This document shows, piece by piece, positions 42,141 through 54,925 of a DNA stretch of 64,000 nt; position 1 is the first letter of the stretch, and every line of letters begins with the position of its first letter. A model generated the notes under the pieces. That model was not told where the DNA came from. It ran no database searches and saw only the letters and a program-made list of their open reading frames with translations. Made by a program: the position numbers and the translations under genes. This stretch comes from Methylomonas aurea (GTDB lineage Bacteria > Pseudomonadota > Gammaproteobacteria > Methylococcales > Methylomonadaceae). The stretch spans positions 248,001-312,000 of the forward strand of contig NZ_JANIBM010000001.1 of the NCBI RefSeq assembly GCF_024505045.1, given 5' to 3'.

Positions 42141-42906
42141 GATAATCGCGATCACCAACCAAAAAGGCGGTGTCGGCAAGACCACGACCAGCGTCAATCT
42201 GGCGGCCGCGTTGGCCGCTACCAAACGCAAAGTTCTGTTGATCGACCTCGATCCGCAAGGCAATGCCGCGATGGGCTGCGGCGTCAACAAGGACGAGCTG
42301 GAATATTCCAGTTGCGAGTTGTTGCTGGAAGAGGTGCCGGTCTCGGGCATCATCGTCAAGAACAAGGATTTGGGTTTCGACTTGATTCCGGGTAACGCCG
42401 ACCTGACTGCCGCCGAAGTGCAATTGATGACGGCCCTGCATCGGGAGCGGCGTCTGGCCGATGCGTTGTTGCCAGTCAAAGACCAGTACGATTACATTTT
42501 GATCGACTGTCCGCCGTCGTTGAACATGCTGACGCTGAACGCCATGGTCGCCGCCCACAGCGTTTTGATTCCGATGCAATGCGAGTATTACTCGCTGGAA
42601 GGCTTGTCGTCGTTGATGTCGACCTTGCGCAATATTCGCGATACCGTGAATCCGGGTTTGCATTTGGAAGGCATACTCAGAACTATGGTCGATAGCCGGA
42701 GCCGGTTGGGCAAGGACGTGTCTGACCAATTGATCGAATATTTCGGCGACAAAGTGTTCCGGACCACGATTCCCCGGAATATCCGCTTAGCCGAGGCACC
42801 CAGCCACGGTGTGCCGGTCTTGGCTTACGATAAAGCGTCGCGCGGTGCGGTCGCCTATATCGCGTTGGCCGGCGAATTGATCCGCAAACACAAAGCAGCC
42901 AAATGA
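42133..42906 (+). CDS. parA: Chromosome partitioning ATPase ParA
   Basis: A 257-residue chromosomal ParA/Soj. The deviant Walker A KGGVGKTT is at residues 11-18, Walker A' is VLLIDLDPQGNA, and Walker B is YILIDCPPSLNML. ParA moves the ParB-parS complexes of replicated origins. It overlaps rsmG by 8 bases and parB by 4 bases. The matching parS-like sites are at 1493-1508 and 1531-1546. Confidence 0.95.
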   Translation: MAKIIAITNQKGGVGKTTTSVNLAAALAATKRKVLLIDLDPQGNAAMGCGVNKDELEYSSCELLLEEVPVSGIIVKNKDLGFDLIPGNADLTAAEVQLMTALHRERRLADALLPVKDQYDYILIDCPPSLNMLTLNAMVAAHSVLIPMQCEYYSLEGLSSLMSTLRNIRDTVNPGLHLEGILRTMVDSRSRLGKDVSDQLIEYFGDKVFRTTIPRNIRLAEAPSHGVPVLAYDKASRGAVAYIALAGELIRKHKAAK

Positions 42907-43757
42907 TGAATCCGAAAAAACGCGGTTTGGGCCGAGGATTGAGCGAGTTGCTCGGCGATGTTTCGGCGCCGGCTCCGGAAAAGACTCACGATACGCAAAA
43001 GCTGCCGATCGAATTTCTGCAACGCGGCAAGTACCAGCCCCGTAAGGATATGGATCCCGAAAAGCTGAAAGAGCTGTCCGATTCGATTGCTGCGCAAGGC
43101 ATCATTCAACCGATTGTCGTGCGCAAAATCGCCGCCGAGAAATACGAAATCATCGCCGGCGAGCGGCGTTGGCGCGCCGCCCAGTTGGCGGAGCTGGCCG
43201 AAGTGCCGGTGTTGGTGAAGGATATCGACGACCGTTCGGTAATGGCGATCGCCTTGATCGAAAACATCCAACGCGAGGATTTGAATGCGCTGGAAGAGGC
43301 CGAAGCCTTGCACCGCTTGCAGGACGAGTTCGAGCTGACACATCAACAGATCGCCGAAGCGGTCGGCAAGTCGCGCACCACGGTAACCAATTTATTGCGC
43401 TTGCTGGAATTGGCCGGCGAAGTCAAAACCATGCTGGGCAAAGGCTTGTTGGAAATGGGCCATGCCCGAGCCCTGTTGGGTTTGGACGAATCGAAACAGG
43501 TTGAAATTGCTCACAAAGCGGTCAAGCAAAGCCTGAGCGTGCGGGCAGTGGAAAAACTGGTGCGCGAGATGCACGAAGAAAAGCCGGCGGTTCAGACGAA
43601 GAGAATCGACCCCGATACGTTGCGTTTGCAGCGGGAGCTGTCGGAACGTACCGGAGCCAAGGTCGAGATCAATCATCAGGCCGGCGGCAAGGGCAAGTTG
43701 ATCATCAACTACACCAGTCTGGAAGAGCTGGAAGGTATCATTGGGAAAATTCACTGA
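42903..43757 (+). CDS. parB: Chromosome partitioning protein ParB
   Basis: A 284-residue ParB/Spo0J. The N-terminal nuclease-like CTPase domain has LPIEFLQRGKYQPRKDMD, VVRKIAAEKYEIIAGERRWRAAQLA and ALIENIQREDLNALEEAEAL. The helix-turn-helix part is THQQIAEAVGKSRTTVTNLLRLLEL, followed by a dimerisation tail. It binds parS and spreads as a CTP-dependent clamp. It overlaps parA by 4 bases. Confidence 0.95.
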   Translation: MMNPKKRGLGRGLSELLGDVSAPAPEKTHDTQKLPIEFLQRGKYQPRKDMDPEKLKELSDSIAAQGIIQPIVVRKIAAEKYEIIAGERRWRAAQLAELAEVPVLVKDIDDRSVMAIALIENIQREDLNALEEAEALHRLQDEFELTHQQIAEAVGKSRTTVTNLLRLLELAGEVKTMLGKGLLEMGHARALLGLDESKQVEIAHKAVKQSLSVRAVEKLVREMHEEKPAVQTKRIDPDTLRLQRELSERTGAKVEINHQAGGKGKLIINYTSLEELEGIIGKIH

Positions 43758-43968
43758 TGCGGCGGATTGTCGCAAGCCCTTGTCGGTTTGTCGTATCTGC
43801 GACAAGGATTTCATGGCAAACCTTAGAAAAACTATTGATTTTAATGCTGGCATAGCTATTGCTGTGTACGGCGGAGCGTTAGTTGCATTGCAGGCGCCTT
43901 TTTCGATTTCTTGATTGCGGTTCAAAGCCTTAGCTCAAGACCGGATCAGGCCCGATGGCGCCCTTTCC

Positions 43969-43997
43969 TTGCGTAAACGGCGATGGCTGGATATAAT
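43969..43997 (+). promoter_or_regulatory. Promoter of the atp operon
   Basis: TTGCGT at 43969-43974 and a perfect TATAAT at 43992-43997 are separated by exactly 17 bases, 29 bases before atpI. The 269-base gap between parB and atpI holds no gene that I can support. Confidence 0.65.
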
Positions 43998-44026
43998 CGC
44001 CGCGCTTAACGGTCGAGGAGAATTTT

Positions 44027-45506
<1,480 letters not shown>

Positions 45507-45606
45507 TCAACCCATTCATCTGTAATCCAGGCGCAAGCCTTTTGCGTGTCGTTTATTCACGACTGCGGACAGATAGACTAACAACGGCATTACGAGGAAA
45601 GCATCA

Positions 45607-46080
45607 ATGAGTATCAATGCTACTCTGATCGGGCAGATGATCACTTTCACGCTTCTGGTGTGGTTCACCATGAAGTATGTCTGGCCGCCGATCATTGCTG
45701 CTCTGGAAGAGCGCAAAACCAAAATCGCGGAAGGTTTGGCTGCGGCGGAAAAAGGCCAGGAAGAAATCAGACTGGCCGAAAAGAAAGCCAAAAGCGTGTT
45801 GAAGGAAGCCAAAGAGCAGTCGGCAGAGATCGTCAGCGCCGCGCAAAAGCGCGCCAACCAATTAGTCGAAGAAGCCAAGGAACAAGCCAAGAAAGAAGGC
45901 GAACGCCTGCTGGAAGCAGCCAAAGCGCAAATCGAACAGGAAATGTTGCACGCCAAGGAAAGTTTGCGTAAGGAAGTTTCCTCTCTGGCTTTACGTGCCG
46001 CCGAACAGATTTTGAAAGAAGAAATCGACAAGGCCAAGCACCAAGACATTATCAGTAAAGCGGCAGAACAATTGGGTTAA
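45607..46080 (+). CDS. atpF: ATP synthase Fo subunit b
   Basis: A 157-residue peripheral stalk subunit. One N-terminal membrane helix (about residues 6-24, [19 protein letters not shown]) is followed by a long charged coiled coil rich in lysine, glutamate and alanine. The length fits E. coli AtpF. It lies 3 bases before atpH. Confidence 0.95.
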   Translation: MSINATLIGQMITFTLLVWFTMKYVWPPIIAALEERKTKIAEGLAAAEKGQEEIRLAEKKAKSVLKEAKEQSAEIVSAAQKRANQLVEEAKEQAKKEGERLLEAAKAQIEQEMLHAKESLRKEVSSLALRAAEQILKEEIDKAKHQDIISKAAEQLG

Positions 46081-46083
46081 GCG

Positions 46084-46614
46084 ATGGCTGAAATATCGAC
46101 ATTAGCAAGACCTTACGCTCAGGCCGCGTTCAAGCGGGCCAAAGAAGCCGATGCTGCCCAAAACTGGTCCGATTCTTTAACGTTTTTGTCTTTGCTGGTC
46201 CAAGACGAGGCCTTGGCTGGAATCGTTGCCAACCCCAGAGTCAACAAACAGAATACAGCACAGTTGCTCCTGGATATTTGCCAGGATCAAATTCACGATG
46301 AAGCCAAAAACCTTCTCAAAGTGTTGATCGAGAACGACAAATTGCCTTTGTTGCCTCAGATTTCGGTAATGTTCGAACAGTATAGGGCCGACGACGAAGG
46401 TTATGTCAATGTCGAGCTGCAAAGCGCATACGCTTTGACAAAAGCCGAGCAAGGCAAATACGTCGCCATGCTCGAAAAGTTTTTGCAGAAAAAAGTCAAC
46501 GCGTCAGTGTCTGTCGATAAATCGTTAATTGGGGGCATTCTCGCCAAAGCCGGCGACAAAGTCATCGACGGTTCCGTCAGAGGCCAGCTTCATCAATTAG
46601 CTAAAAGACTTTAA
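46084..46614 (+). CDS. atpH: ATP synthase F1 subunit delta
   Basis: A 176-residue delta subunit joining F1 to the b stalk. STLARPYAQAAFKRAKE at the start and VDKSLIGGILAKAGDKVIDGSVRGQLHQLAKRL at the end are the family signatures. It lies in the conserved place between atpF and atpA. Confidence 0.95.
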   Translation: MAEISTLARPYAQAAFKRAKEADAAQNWSDSLTFLSLLVQDEALAGIVANPRVNKQNTAQLLLDICQDQIHDEAKNLLKVLIENDKLPLLPQISVMFEQYRADDEGYVNVELQSAYALTKAEQGKYVAMLEKFLQKKVNASVSVDKSLIGGILAKAGDKVIDGSVRGQLHQLAKRL

Positions 46615-46635
46615 GAGTTAGAGCGGGAAAATAAC

Positions 46636-48177
46636 ATGCAATTAAATCCATCAGAAATAAGTGATCTGATCAAGAAGAAGATCGAGAACTTCGACGCCCA
46701 CCTCGAGGCCCACACCGAGGGCACCGTAGTCAGCGTTACCGACGGTATCGTTCGGGTTCACGGTTTGTCTGAAGCAATGCAAGGTGAAATGCTGGAATTT
46801 CCTGGCGGCTCTTACGGCATGGCTTTAAACCTGGAAAGAGACTCTGTCGGTGTCGTTATGCTGGGTGCTTACCAGCACATCACCGAAGGAGACACCGTTA
46901 AATGCACCGGCCGGATTTTGGAAGTGCCTGTCGGCGAAGCGCTTTTGGGCCGCGTGGTGGATGCGCTGGGTAACCCGATCGACGGCAAAGGCGCGATCGA
47001 GACCAATCTGACCTCCCCAATCGAAAAAATCGCACCCGGCGTTATCGCGCGCCAATCGGTTGATCAACCGGTACAAATCGGTTTGAAATCGATTGACTCG
47101 ATGATCCCGGTAGGTCGTGGCCAACGGGAATTGATCATTGGCGACCGCCAAACCGGCAAAACCGCGATTGCCGTCGATGCCATCATCAATCAAAAAGGCA
47201 CCGGCATTAAATGTATTTATGTTGCGATCGGCCAAAAACGTTCGTCGATTGCCAACGTGGTGCGTAAGTTGGAAGAACACGGCGCGATGGAACATACCAT
47301 CATCGTCGTCGCCTCGGCCTCCGAATCCGCTGCTCTGCAATTCATCGCGCCGTACACTGGTTGCTCGATGGGTGAATACTTCCGCGACAACGGCCAAGAT
47401 GCGTTGATCATCTACGACGATTTGACCAAGCAAGCTTGGGCCTACCGTCAAATTTCTTTGTTGCTGCGTCGTCCGCCGGGACGTGAAGCCTATCCGGGCG
47501 ACGTGTTCTACATCCACTCCCGTTTGCTGGAACGTGCTGCCCGTATCAATGCCGATGAAGTCGAGAAACTGACCGGCGGAAAAGTTAAGGGCAAAACCGG
47601 TTCGCTGACAGCGTTGCCGATTATCGAAACTCAAGGCGGCGACGTTTCCGCGTTCGTTCCGACTAACGTAATCTCAATCACCGACGGCCAGATCTTCCTG
47701 GAAACCGGTTTGTTCAACTCCGGTATCCGTCCTGCCGTGAACGCGGGTTTGTCGGTGTCGCGGGTTGGCGGTGCGGCGCAAACCAAGATCATCAAAAAAT
47801 TGGGCGGCGGTATTCGTCTGGACTTGGCGCAGTTCCGCGAGTTGGCGGCATTTGCTCAGTTCGCTTCTGATCTGGACGAAAGTACCCGCAAACAGATCGA
47901 GCGCGGCCAACGCGTCACCGAACTGATGAAACAGAACCAATATGCGCCGATGTCGGTTGCGGAAATGGGCGTTTCGCTGTATGCGGCAAACAACGGATTT
48001 CTGGATAGCTTGGAAGTCAAACAAGTACGCGTATTCGAAGCGGCGCTGCTGGATTTCATGCGAAACGAGGAAGCCGAGTTGATGGCCAAAATCAACGAAA
48101 AAGGCGACTACAACGACGAAATCCAAAAAGGCATTCACGCGGCGATCGAGCGTTTCGTCAAGACTGCTAGCTGGTAA
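46636..48177 (+). CDS. atpA: ATP synthase F1 subunit alpha
   Basis: A 513-residue alpha subunit, the same length as in E. coli. The P-loop [15 protein letters not shown], the region [13 protein letters not shown] and [17 protein letters not shown] are intact. It forms the non-catalytic nucleotide sites of the F1 hexamer. It begins [20 protein letters not shown]. Confidence 0.97.
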   Translation: MQLNPSEISDLIKKKIENFDAHLEAHTEGTVVSVTDGIVRVHGLSEAMQGEMLEFPGGSYGMALNLERDSVGVVMLGAYQHITEGDTVKCTGRILEVPVGEALLGRVVDALGNPIDGKGAIETNLTSPIEKIAPGVIARQSVDQPVQIGLKSIDSMIPVGRGQRELIIGDRQTGKTAIAVDAIINQKGTGIKCIYVAIGQKRSSIANVVRKLEEHGAMEHTIIVVASASESAALQFIAPYTGCSMGEYFRDNGQDALIIYDDLTKQAWAYRQISLLLRRPPGREAYPGDVFYIHSRLLERAARINADEVEKLTGGKVKGKTGSLTALPIIETQGGDVSAFVPTNVISITDGQIFLETGLFNSGIRPAVNAGLSVSRVGGAAQTKIIKKLGGGIRLDLAQFRELAAFAQFASDLDESTRKQIERGQRVTELMKQNQYAPMSVAEMGVSLYAANNGFLDSLEVKQVRVFEAALLDFMRNEEAELMAKINEKGDYNDEIQKGIHAAIERFVKTASW

Positions 48178-48188
48178 AGGACTCGCAC

Positions 48189-49052
48189 ATGGCTGTTGGT
48201 AAAGAGATACGATCAAAAATCGCGAGTATCAAGAATACTCAGAAGATTACTCGAGCCATGGAAATGGTGGCGGCGAGTAAGATGCGTAAAACCAAAGACC
48301 GTATGCAGGCTACCCGGCCTTACTCGAAAAAAATTGGCCAGATCATTCGGCATCTGGCCAAAGCCAATCCTGAGTACAAACATCCGTTCATGATCGAACG
48401 GGACGTTAAACGGGTAGGCATTATCGTGGTGAGTTCCGACCGTGGTTTATGCGGCGGCTTGAACGCCAACCTGTTCAGAAAGGTGCTGAGCGAAATGCAC
48501 CAATGGCAAGGCAAAGGTGTCGCCGTCGATGTCTGCGCGATTGGCGGTAAGGGTGCTGCGTTCTTCAGTATGATCAACGCCAATTTGGTCGGTCAGGTTT
48601 CGAAGTTGGGCGACACACCGCACCAGAGTGACATTATCGGCCCGATCAAAATCATGCTGGATGCCTTTACTAACGGCGATATCGACGAGCTTTTCCTGCT
48701 CAGCAACGACTTTGTCAACACCATGACTCAAAAGCCGGTGATGCAGAAATTGTTGCCGGTATCGGTCGGCGAACTGGGCGAAGAGACAAAAGGCCGGTGG
48801 GATTACCTGTACGAGCCCAACGCCAAAGACGTATTGGACAGCCTATTGATTCGCTATGTCGAGTCAGCGGTATTCCAGGGTTTGGTCGAAAACAACGCCT
48901 GCGAACAGGCTGCACGGATGGTGGCGATGAAAAGCGCCTCCGATAACGCCGGCAACATCATCAAAGAATTGCAACTGGTCTACAACAAAGCCAGACAGGC
49001 CGCGATTACGCAGGAAATTTCCGAAATCGTCGCCGGCGCCGCCGCGGTGTAA
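48189..49052 (+). CDS. atpG: ATP synthase F1 subunit gamma
   Basis: A 287-residue central rotor shaft. [30 protein letters not shown] at the start and [41 protein letters not shown] at the end form the coiled-coil shaft. The length equals that of the E. coli protein. Confidence 0.96.
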   Translation: MAVGKEIRSKIASIKNTQKITRAMEMVAASKMRKTKDRMQATRPYSKKIGQIIRHLAKANPEYKHPFMIERDVKRVGIIVVSSDRGLCGGLNANLFRKVLSEMHQWQGKGVAVDVCAIGGKGAAFFSMINANLVGQVSKLGDTPHQSDIIGPIKIMLDAFTNGDIDELFLLSNDFVNTMTQKPVMQKLLPVSVGELGEETKGRWDYLYEPNAKDVLDSLLIRYVESAVFQGLVENNACEQAARMVAMKSASDNAGNIIKELQLVYNKARQAAITQEISEIVAGAAAV

Positions 49053-49076
49053 GGCATTCAAGACAAGTTTAGATAG

Positions 49077-50471
<1,395 letters not shown>

Positions 50472-50495
50472 TCCGGCTCATAGGAGAGTTTTAAC

Positions 50496-50918
50496 ATGGC
50501 AATGACAATACATGTGGACATCGTCAGCGCCGAGGCGGAAATTTTTTCCGGCTTGGCGGAGATGGTGTTCGCGCCTGCCGAGTTGGGTGAAGTCGGTATC
50601 GCGCCGCGCCATGCGCCGCTGATTACTAAGCTGAAGCCCGGTGAAGTCAGGGTTAAAATCAGCGACAAAGAATCGCACGCGTTTTTCGTATCCGGCGGGT
50701 TTTTGGAAGTTCAGCCGCATTTGGTGACCGTGCTGGCCGAAACCGCGATCAGAGCTCACGACATTGACGAAGCGGCGGCATTGCAAGCCAAGGCCAGAGC
50801 GGAAGAAATGTTGCAAGACAAGTCCGGCAAATACGATTACGCGATCGCCCAAGCCGAATTGGCGCAAGCGGTTAACCAGTTGAAAACTCTGGACAGACTC
50901 AGAAAGCGTGGCGCATAA
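50496..50918 (+). CDS. atpC: ATP synthase F1 subunit epsilon
   Basis: A 140-residue epsilon subunit with the beta-sandwich part ([43 protein letters not shown]) and the C-terminal inhibitory helical hairpin. It is the last gene of the atp operon and is followed 22 bases later by an intrinsic terminator. Confidence 0.95.
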   Translation: MAMTIHVDIVSAEAEIFSGLAEMVFAPAELGEVGIAPRHAPLITKLKPGEVRVKISDKESHAFFVSGGFLEVQPHLVTVLAETAIRAHDIDEAAALQAKARAEEMLQDKSGKYDYAIAQAELAQAVNQLKTLDRLRKRGA

Positions 50919-50940
50919 AATCCGATTTGCGTGAAAATTT

Positions 50941-50974
50941 AAGCCCGATAGCGTAACGTTATCGGGCTTTTTTT
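50941..50974 (+). terminator. Rho-independent terminator of the atp operon
   Basis: AAGCCCGATA at 50941-50950 pairs with TATCGGGCTT at 50960-50969, and seven T (50968-50974) follow. It ends the atpIBEFHAGDC transcript just before glmU. Confidence 0.9.
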
Positions 50975-50989
50975 GTTTAAGGAATAGCG

Positions 50990-52462
50990 ATGTCGATAAA
51001 AACCATTATTCTCGCCGCCGGCCAAGGTACGCGAATGCGCTCGTCCCGGCCGAAAGTACTGCACGAAATCGCCGATAAGGCGCTATTGCAACACGTCTAC
51101 GAGACTGCGCGATCTCTGGAAAATAACCAAATCTACATCATTTACGGCCACGGTGGCGAGACGGTCAAGCAAACCTTGGCGTCGCTGGATGCCACCTGGA
51201 TCGAACAAAAGCAGCAGTTAGGCACCGGACACGCCGTGCAACAGGCCATTCACTACGTCGACGACCCGGATACGGTGTTGATTCTGTATGGCGATGTGCC
51301 GTTACTGAAAGCAAAAACCCTAAATGCGCTATTGCATAAAGTCAGCCTGACCACTCTGGCTTTGTTAACGGTCAACTTGGACGACCCGACCGGCTATGGC
51401 CGCATTGTGCGTGACAAGGAACATGCGGTAGTGAAGATCGTTGAGCAAAAGGACGCCAACGAAGCCGAGTTGCAAATTACGGAAGGCAATACCGGCATCC
51501 TGGCCTGTAAAGGCAGCCAACTCAAACAGTGGCTGGCCAGGCTCGGTAACAACAACGCCCAAAACGAATACTATTTGACCGACATCATCGAAATGGCGGT
51601 GGAAGATGGCCTAACCATCGAAACCTGCCAGGCCGGCAGTGCCGATGAAGTGCTCGGGGTAAACAACCGGATGCAGCTCGCCCAGCTGGAACGCGTATAC
51701 CAAGCCGAGCAAGCGCATTTCCTGATGGAAAAGGGTGTTACATTGCGCGACCCGGCTCGTATCGACATCCGCGGCGAATTTGCCGAACTGGGTCAGGACA
51801 TCGATATCGATGTCAACGTTATTTTCGAAGGGACGAATCGAATAGGCTCTAACGTCAAAATAGGCCCTAACTGCCTGATCAAAAATTCGACGATTGCCGA
51901 CGGCGTAGAAGTATTGGCGAACAGCGTAATTGAAGACGCCAGCGTCGGCAGCGGCAGTCGGATCGGCCCGTTTGCCAGGCTGCGGCCGCAAACCGAACTG
52001 GCCGACCACGTGCATATCGGCAATTTTGTCGAGATCAAAAAGTCGTCCGTTGCCAGCGGTAGCAAGATTAACCATTTAAGCTATATTGGCGATAGCGAAG
52101 TCGGCCGTAAAGTCAATATCGGTGCCGGTACCATCACTTGCAATTACGATGGCGTCAATAAGTTCAAAACCGTGATCGGCGATGGCGCGTTTATCGGTTC
52201 TGATACGCAGTTGGTAGCGCCGGTGACGGTGGGCAAAAATGCCACGATTGGCGCCGGTTCCACCATCACCAAGGATACGCCCGACGACCAATTGACGTTG
52301 AGCCGCACCAAGCAGCTTAGCGTACCGACTTGGCAAAGACCGGTTAAACTGGCGGAGATTGTTCCGGACAATTCTCCGCACTCCTCACATCCCTGTAAGT
52401 CGGCAGAGATTGTTCCGGACAATCTTCTGCACTCCCAACATTCCTGTAAGTCGGAGAAATAA
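50990..52462 (+). CDS. glmU: Bifunctional GlmU: glucosamine-1-P acetyltransferase / GlcNAc-1-P uridyltransferase
   Basis: A 490-residue enzyme making UDP-GlcNAc for peptidoglycan and lipopolysaccharide. The N-terminal uridyltransferase has [20 protein letters not shown] and LYGDVPLL; the C-terminal left-handed beta-helix acetyltransferase has hexapeptide repeats and [23 protein letters not shown]. The family normally ends soon after [17 protein letters not shown] (about 455 residues). Here about 35 extra residues, SAEIVPDN...[12 protein letters not shown]...SCKSEK, come from two in-frame 51-base repeats. The core enzyme is complete, so it should work. Confidence 0.95.
   Translation: MSIKTIILAAGQGTRMRSSRPKVLHEIADKALLQHVYETARSLENNQIYIIYGHGGETVKQTLASLDATWIEQKQQLGTGHAVQQAIHYVDDPDTVLILYGDVPLLKAKTLNALLHKVSLTTLALLTVNLDDPTGYGRIVRDKEHAVVKIVEQKDANEAELQITEGNTGILACKGSQLKQWLARLGNNNAQNEYYLTDIIEMAVEDGLTIETCQAGSADEVLGVNNRMQLAQLERVYQAEQAHFLMEKGVTLRDPARIDIRGEFAELGQDIDIDVNVIFEGTNRIGSNVKIGPNCLIKNSTIADGVEVLANSVIEDASVGSGSRIGPFARLRPQTELADHVHIGNFVEIKKSSVASGSKINHLSYIGDSEVGRKVNIGAGTITCNYDGVNKFKTVIGDGAFIGSDTQLVAPVTVGKNATIGAGSTITKDTPDDQLTLSRTKQLSVPTWQRPVKLAEIVPDNSPHSSHPCKSAEIVPDNLLHSQHSCKSEK
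52351..52452 (+). repeat. Two in-frame 51-base palindromic repeats inside glmU
   Basis: Units 52351-52401 and 52402-52452 agree at 44 of 51 bases. Each holds a stem-loop around TTGTTCCGGACAA: GCGGAGA pairs with TCTCCGC in unit 1, and GCAGA with TCTGC in unit 2. A G-to-A change in one arm is matched by C-to-T in the other, which keeps the stem. 51 bases are 17 codons, so the glmU frame is preserved. Confidence 0.85.
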
Positions 52463-52463
52463 T

Positions 52464-54299
52464 ATGTGTGGCATAGTCGCGGGCGTTGCCCAACGCAACG
52501 TGGTTCCGATTTTGATAGAAGGTTTGAAACGTCTGGAATACCGCGGGTACGACTCGGCCGGGCTGGCCGTGATCCAAAACGGCGAAATATTCCGGAAGCG
52601 TGAATTGGGCAAGGTTAAAGGACTGGAAGAATTGATTGCGGCCGATCCGATCGAAGGCCGTATTGGCATCGCCCACACACGCTGGGCCACCCACGGCAAG
52701 CCGAGTACTCGCAACGCACACCCTCACGTCAGTAAGGACCGGGTCGCGGTTGTCCACAACGGTATCATCGAAAACCACGATAACCTGCGCACCGCACTGC
52801 AGGAAAACGGCTACGTTTTCACGTCCGAAACCGATACCGAGGTCATCGTCCACAAGGTCGCCGAAGAATTGAAAGACTCCGGCAGCCTGCTCGATGCGGT
52901 CGGCAAAACCGTTAAAACCTTACGCGGCGCCTACGCGCTGGGTGTGATCGACAGCGAACAACCGGACGTACTGGTTGCCTGCCGTAAAGGCAGCCCGTTG
53001 GTGATCGGTATCGGTATCGGTGAATACTTCATCGCCTCCGACATTGCCGCGCTGCTGCCGGTCACGCAACGCTTCATCTTTCTGGAAGACGGCGACATCG
53101 CCGAATTGACCATCAACGGCGTCACTATTTTCGACGACGCCGGCCGCCGCGTCATTCGTCCGGTCATCGAAAGCCAGCTCAAGGCCGACGCAGTCGACAA
53201 AGGCAAATACCGCCACTACATGCTCAAGGAAATCTACGAGCAAGCCTGGGCGGTATCGGAAACCCTGGAAGGCCGTTTCATCGACAACCGCTTGCAGGAT
53301 AATGCCTTTGGTCACAATGCCGGCGAAGTGTTTGACCAAATCAAATCGGTGCTGATTCTGGCTTGCGGTACTAGTTACCATGCCGGTTTGGTCGCCCGCT
53401 ACTGGTTCGAGAAATACGCCCGCGTTCCTTGCGCAATCGAGATCGCCAGCGAATTTCGTTACCGTAACCCGGTCGTCGCCCCGGATACCCTGGTCGTCAC
53501 TATTTCCCAGTCCGGCGAAACCGCCGATACTCTCGCCGCATTGCAGGAGGCTAAAAAGCTCGGCGTCAAACATTCCTTGGTGATCTGCAACGCGCCGGAA
53601 AGCTCCCTGGTGCGCGAATCAGATCTGGTGTTGATGACCCGCGCCGGCCCGGAAATCGGCGTCGCGTCGACCAAGGCCTTCACCACCCAGTTGGTCGCCC
53701 TGCTAATGCTTATCATCGCCATCGGCCGCCGCTTCGAACTCAGCGCCGAGAAAGAAGAGCACATCGTCTCGCAATTGTTCGCTTTGCCAGGCAACATCGA
53801 AAAAGTGCTGAAGCTGGACAATGCAATCGAATTGCTGTCGCAGCGATTTGCCGACAAGCACAATGCGCTGTTCCTCGGCCGCGGCACGCATTACCCGATT
53901 GCGATGGAAGGGGCCTTGAAGCTTAAGGAAATTTCCTACATCCACGCCGAAGCCTATCCGGCCGGGGAGTTGAAGCACGGCCCGCTGGCGTTGATCGACG
54001 CGGAAATGCCGGTGGTCACCGTGGCGCCGAATAACAATTTGCTGGAAAAGTTGAAATCCAACATCCAGGAAGTCAGCGCCCGGGGCGGTCAGCTGATCGT
54101 ATTCATGGACGAAGATTTGGCCGAAAGCGACGCCGCCGACGAGAACGTGCAAATCGTCAAAATGCCCAGCGTTGCCAACGCCATCTCCCCGATTATTTAT
54201 ACGATACCGTTACAACTGCTTTCGTATCACGTCGCAGTGTTGAAAGGTACCGACGTCGACCAACCTCGCAATCTGGCGAAGTCGGTAACGGTGGAATAG
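52464..54299 (+). CDS. glmS: Glutamine--fructose-6-phosphate aminotransferase (isomerizing)
   Basis: A 611-residue GlmS, which makes glucosamine-6-phosphate. The catalytic Cys2 starts the N-terminal glutaminase domain ([33 protein letters not shown]), and two SIS isomerase domains follow ([30 protein letters not shown]). It ends [16 protein letters not shown] 52464 is required by the Cys2 rule; a longer reading from 52359 translates the repeat and is false. Its GGAG ribosome site (52453-52456) directly abuts the end of the second repeat. Confidence 0.97.
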   Translation: MCGIVAGVAQRNVVPILIEGLKRLEYRGYDSAGLAVIQNGEIFRKRELGKVKGLEELIAADPIEGRIGIAHTRWATHGKPSTRNAHPHVSKDRVAVVHNGIIENHDNLRTALQENGYVFTSETDTEVIVHKVAEELKDSGSLLDAVGKTVKTLRGAYALGVIDSEQPDVLVACRKGSPLVIGIGIGEYFIASDIAALLPVTQRFIFLEDGDIAELTINGVTIFDDAGRRVIRPVIESQLKADAVDKGKYRHYMLKEIYEQAWAVSETLEGRFIDNRLQDNAFGHNAGEVFDQIKSVLILACGTSYHAGLVARYWFEKYARVPCAIEIASEFRYRNPVVAPDTLVVTISQSGETADTLAALQEAKKLGVKHSLVICNAPESSLVRESDLVLMTRAGPEIGVASTKAFTTQLVALLMLIIAIGRRFELSAEKEEHIVSQLFALPGNIEKVLKLDNAIELLSQRFADKHNALFLGRGTHYPIAMEGALKLKEISYIHAEAYPAGELKHGPLALIDAEMPVVTVAPNNNLLEKLKSNIQEVSARGGQLIVFMDEDLAESDAADENVQIVKMPSVANAISPIIYTIPLQLLSYHVAVLKGTDVDQPRNLAKSVTVE

Positions 54300-54925
54300 C
54301 GGCGATGTTGGTGAAATGGATGTGTTTCGTGAGAATAAAGTCGTAAAACGTTTAATAAAGTCGTAAAAATTGTTTACACCACAGTGGTCCTTGAATGGCC
54401 ACTGCAGGTGTAACGTACACTCTAATATCTTTCGCTGCATTAGCAGTATTTGATATCGATAATTCCTATCCTTAAGCATCAGCATTATTGGGCAGATTAC
54501 GTATTCGGATTAAATCAGCCCCAATTCCAAAGTCAAAACCGCCAGGAATTCCAATCGAAACCCGCTAGTGGCGCCGATCGGCCATTATGTGAAGCTTCCA
54601 TTTATGCATAGTAAGTAATCACGTAAGCGCTTAGCAATAAGTCGACAAGTGCACGATCTTTTCCAAGCCCCATCTTCATAGCGCTTGGCAACAAGCAATA
54701 CATGTGGATTTTTTGCTAGGCGCTTATCACTTGGCACGCCATATTCGACAATTTTGGATTGTTTGTTTCGATAAAACTCCTCAGCGTCAGAGAGTAATCT
54801 GTTGACTAGAAGTCAGTGAAATCTGGACAAGATAAGAGTACATTGGTCATATGAAATGGCCGGAAATTCGCGGATTTTGCTCGTGCCAGTAACTATTTTT
54901 TCACGCGTCCATAATACGGCACTTA
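54300..54925. other. Long AT-rich intergenic region between glmS and glgP
   Basis: 626 bases without a supported gene. It holds two copies of AATAAAGTCGTAAAA (54334-54348 and 54354-54368, 20 bases apart), an inverted pair CAGTGG/CCACTG near 54382-54404, and two GCGCTTRGCAAYAAG copies (54627-54641 and 54681-54695, 54 bases apart) with a further partial GCGCTTATCACTTG copy at about 54720. These could be decayed mobile repeats or binding sites. Confidence 0.5.

Noticed and set aside
52359-52463. N-terminal extension of GlmS (35 residues)
   Set aside because: GlmS needs Cys2 at its N-terminus after Met removal; the extension only translates the 51-base repeats in another frame.
52464-52700. glmS ribozyme or riboswitch
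   Set aside because: The glmS ribozyme is found in Gram-positives, and the upstream sequence is glmU coding plus repeats, not a ribozyme core.
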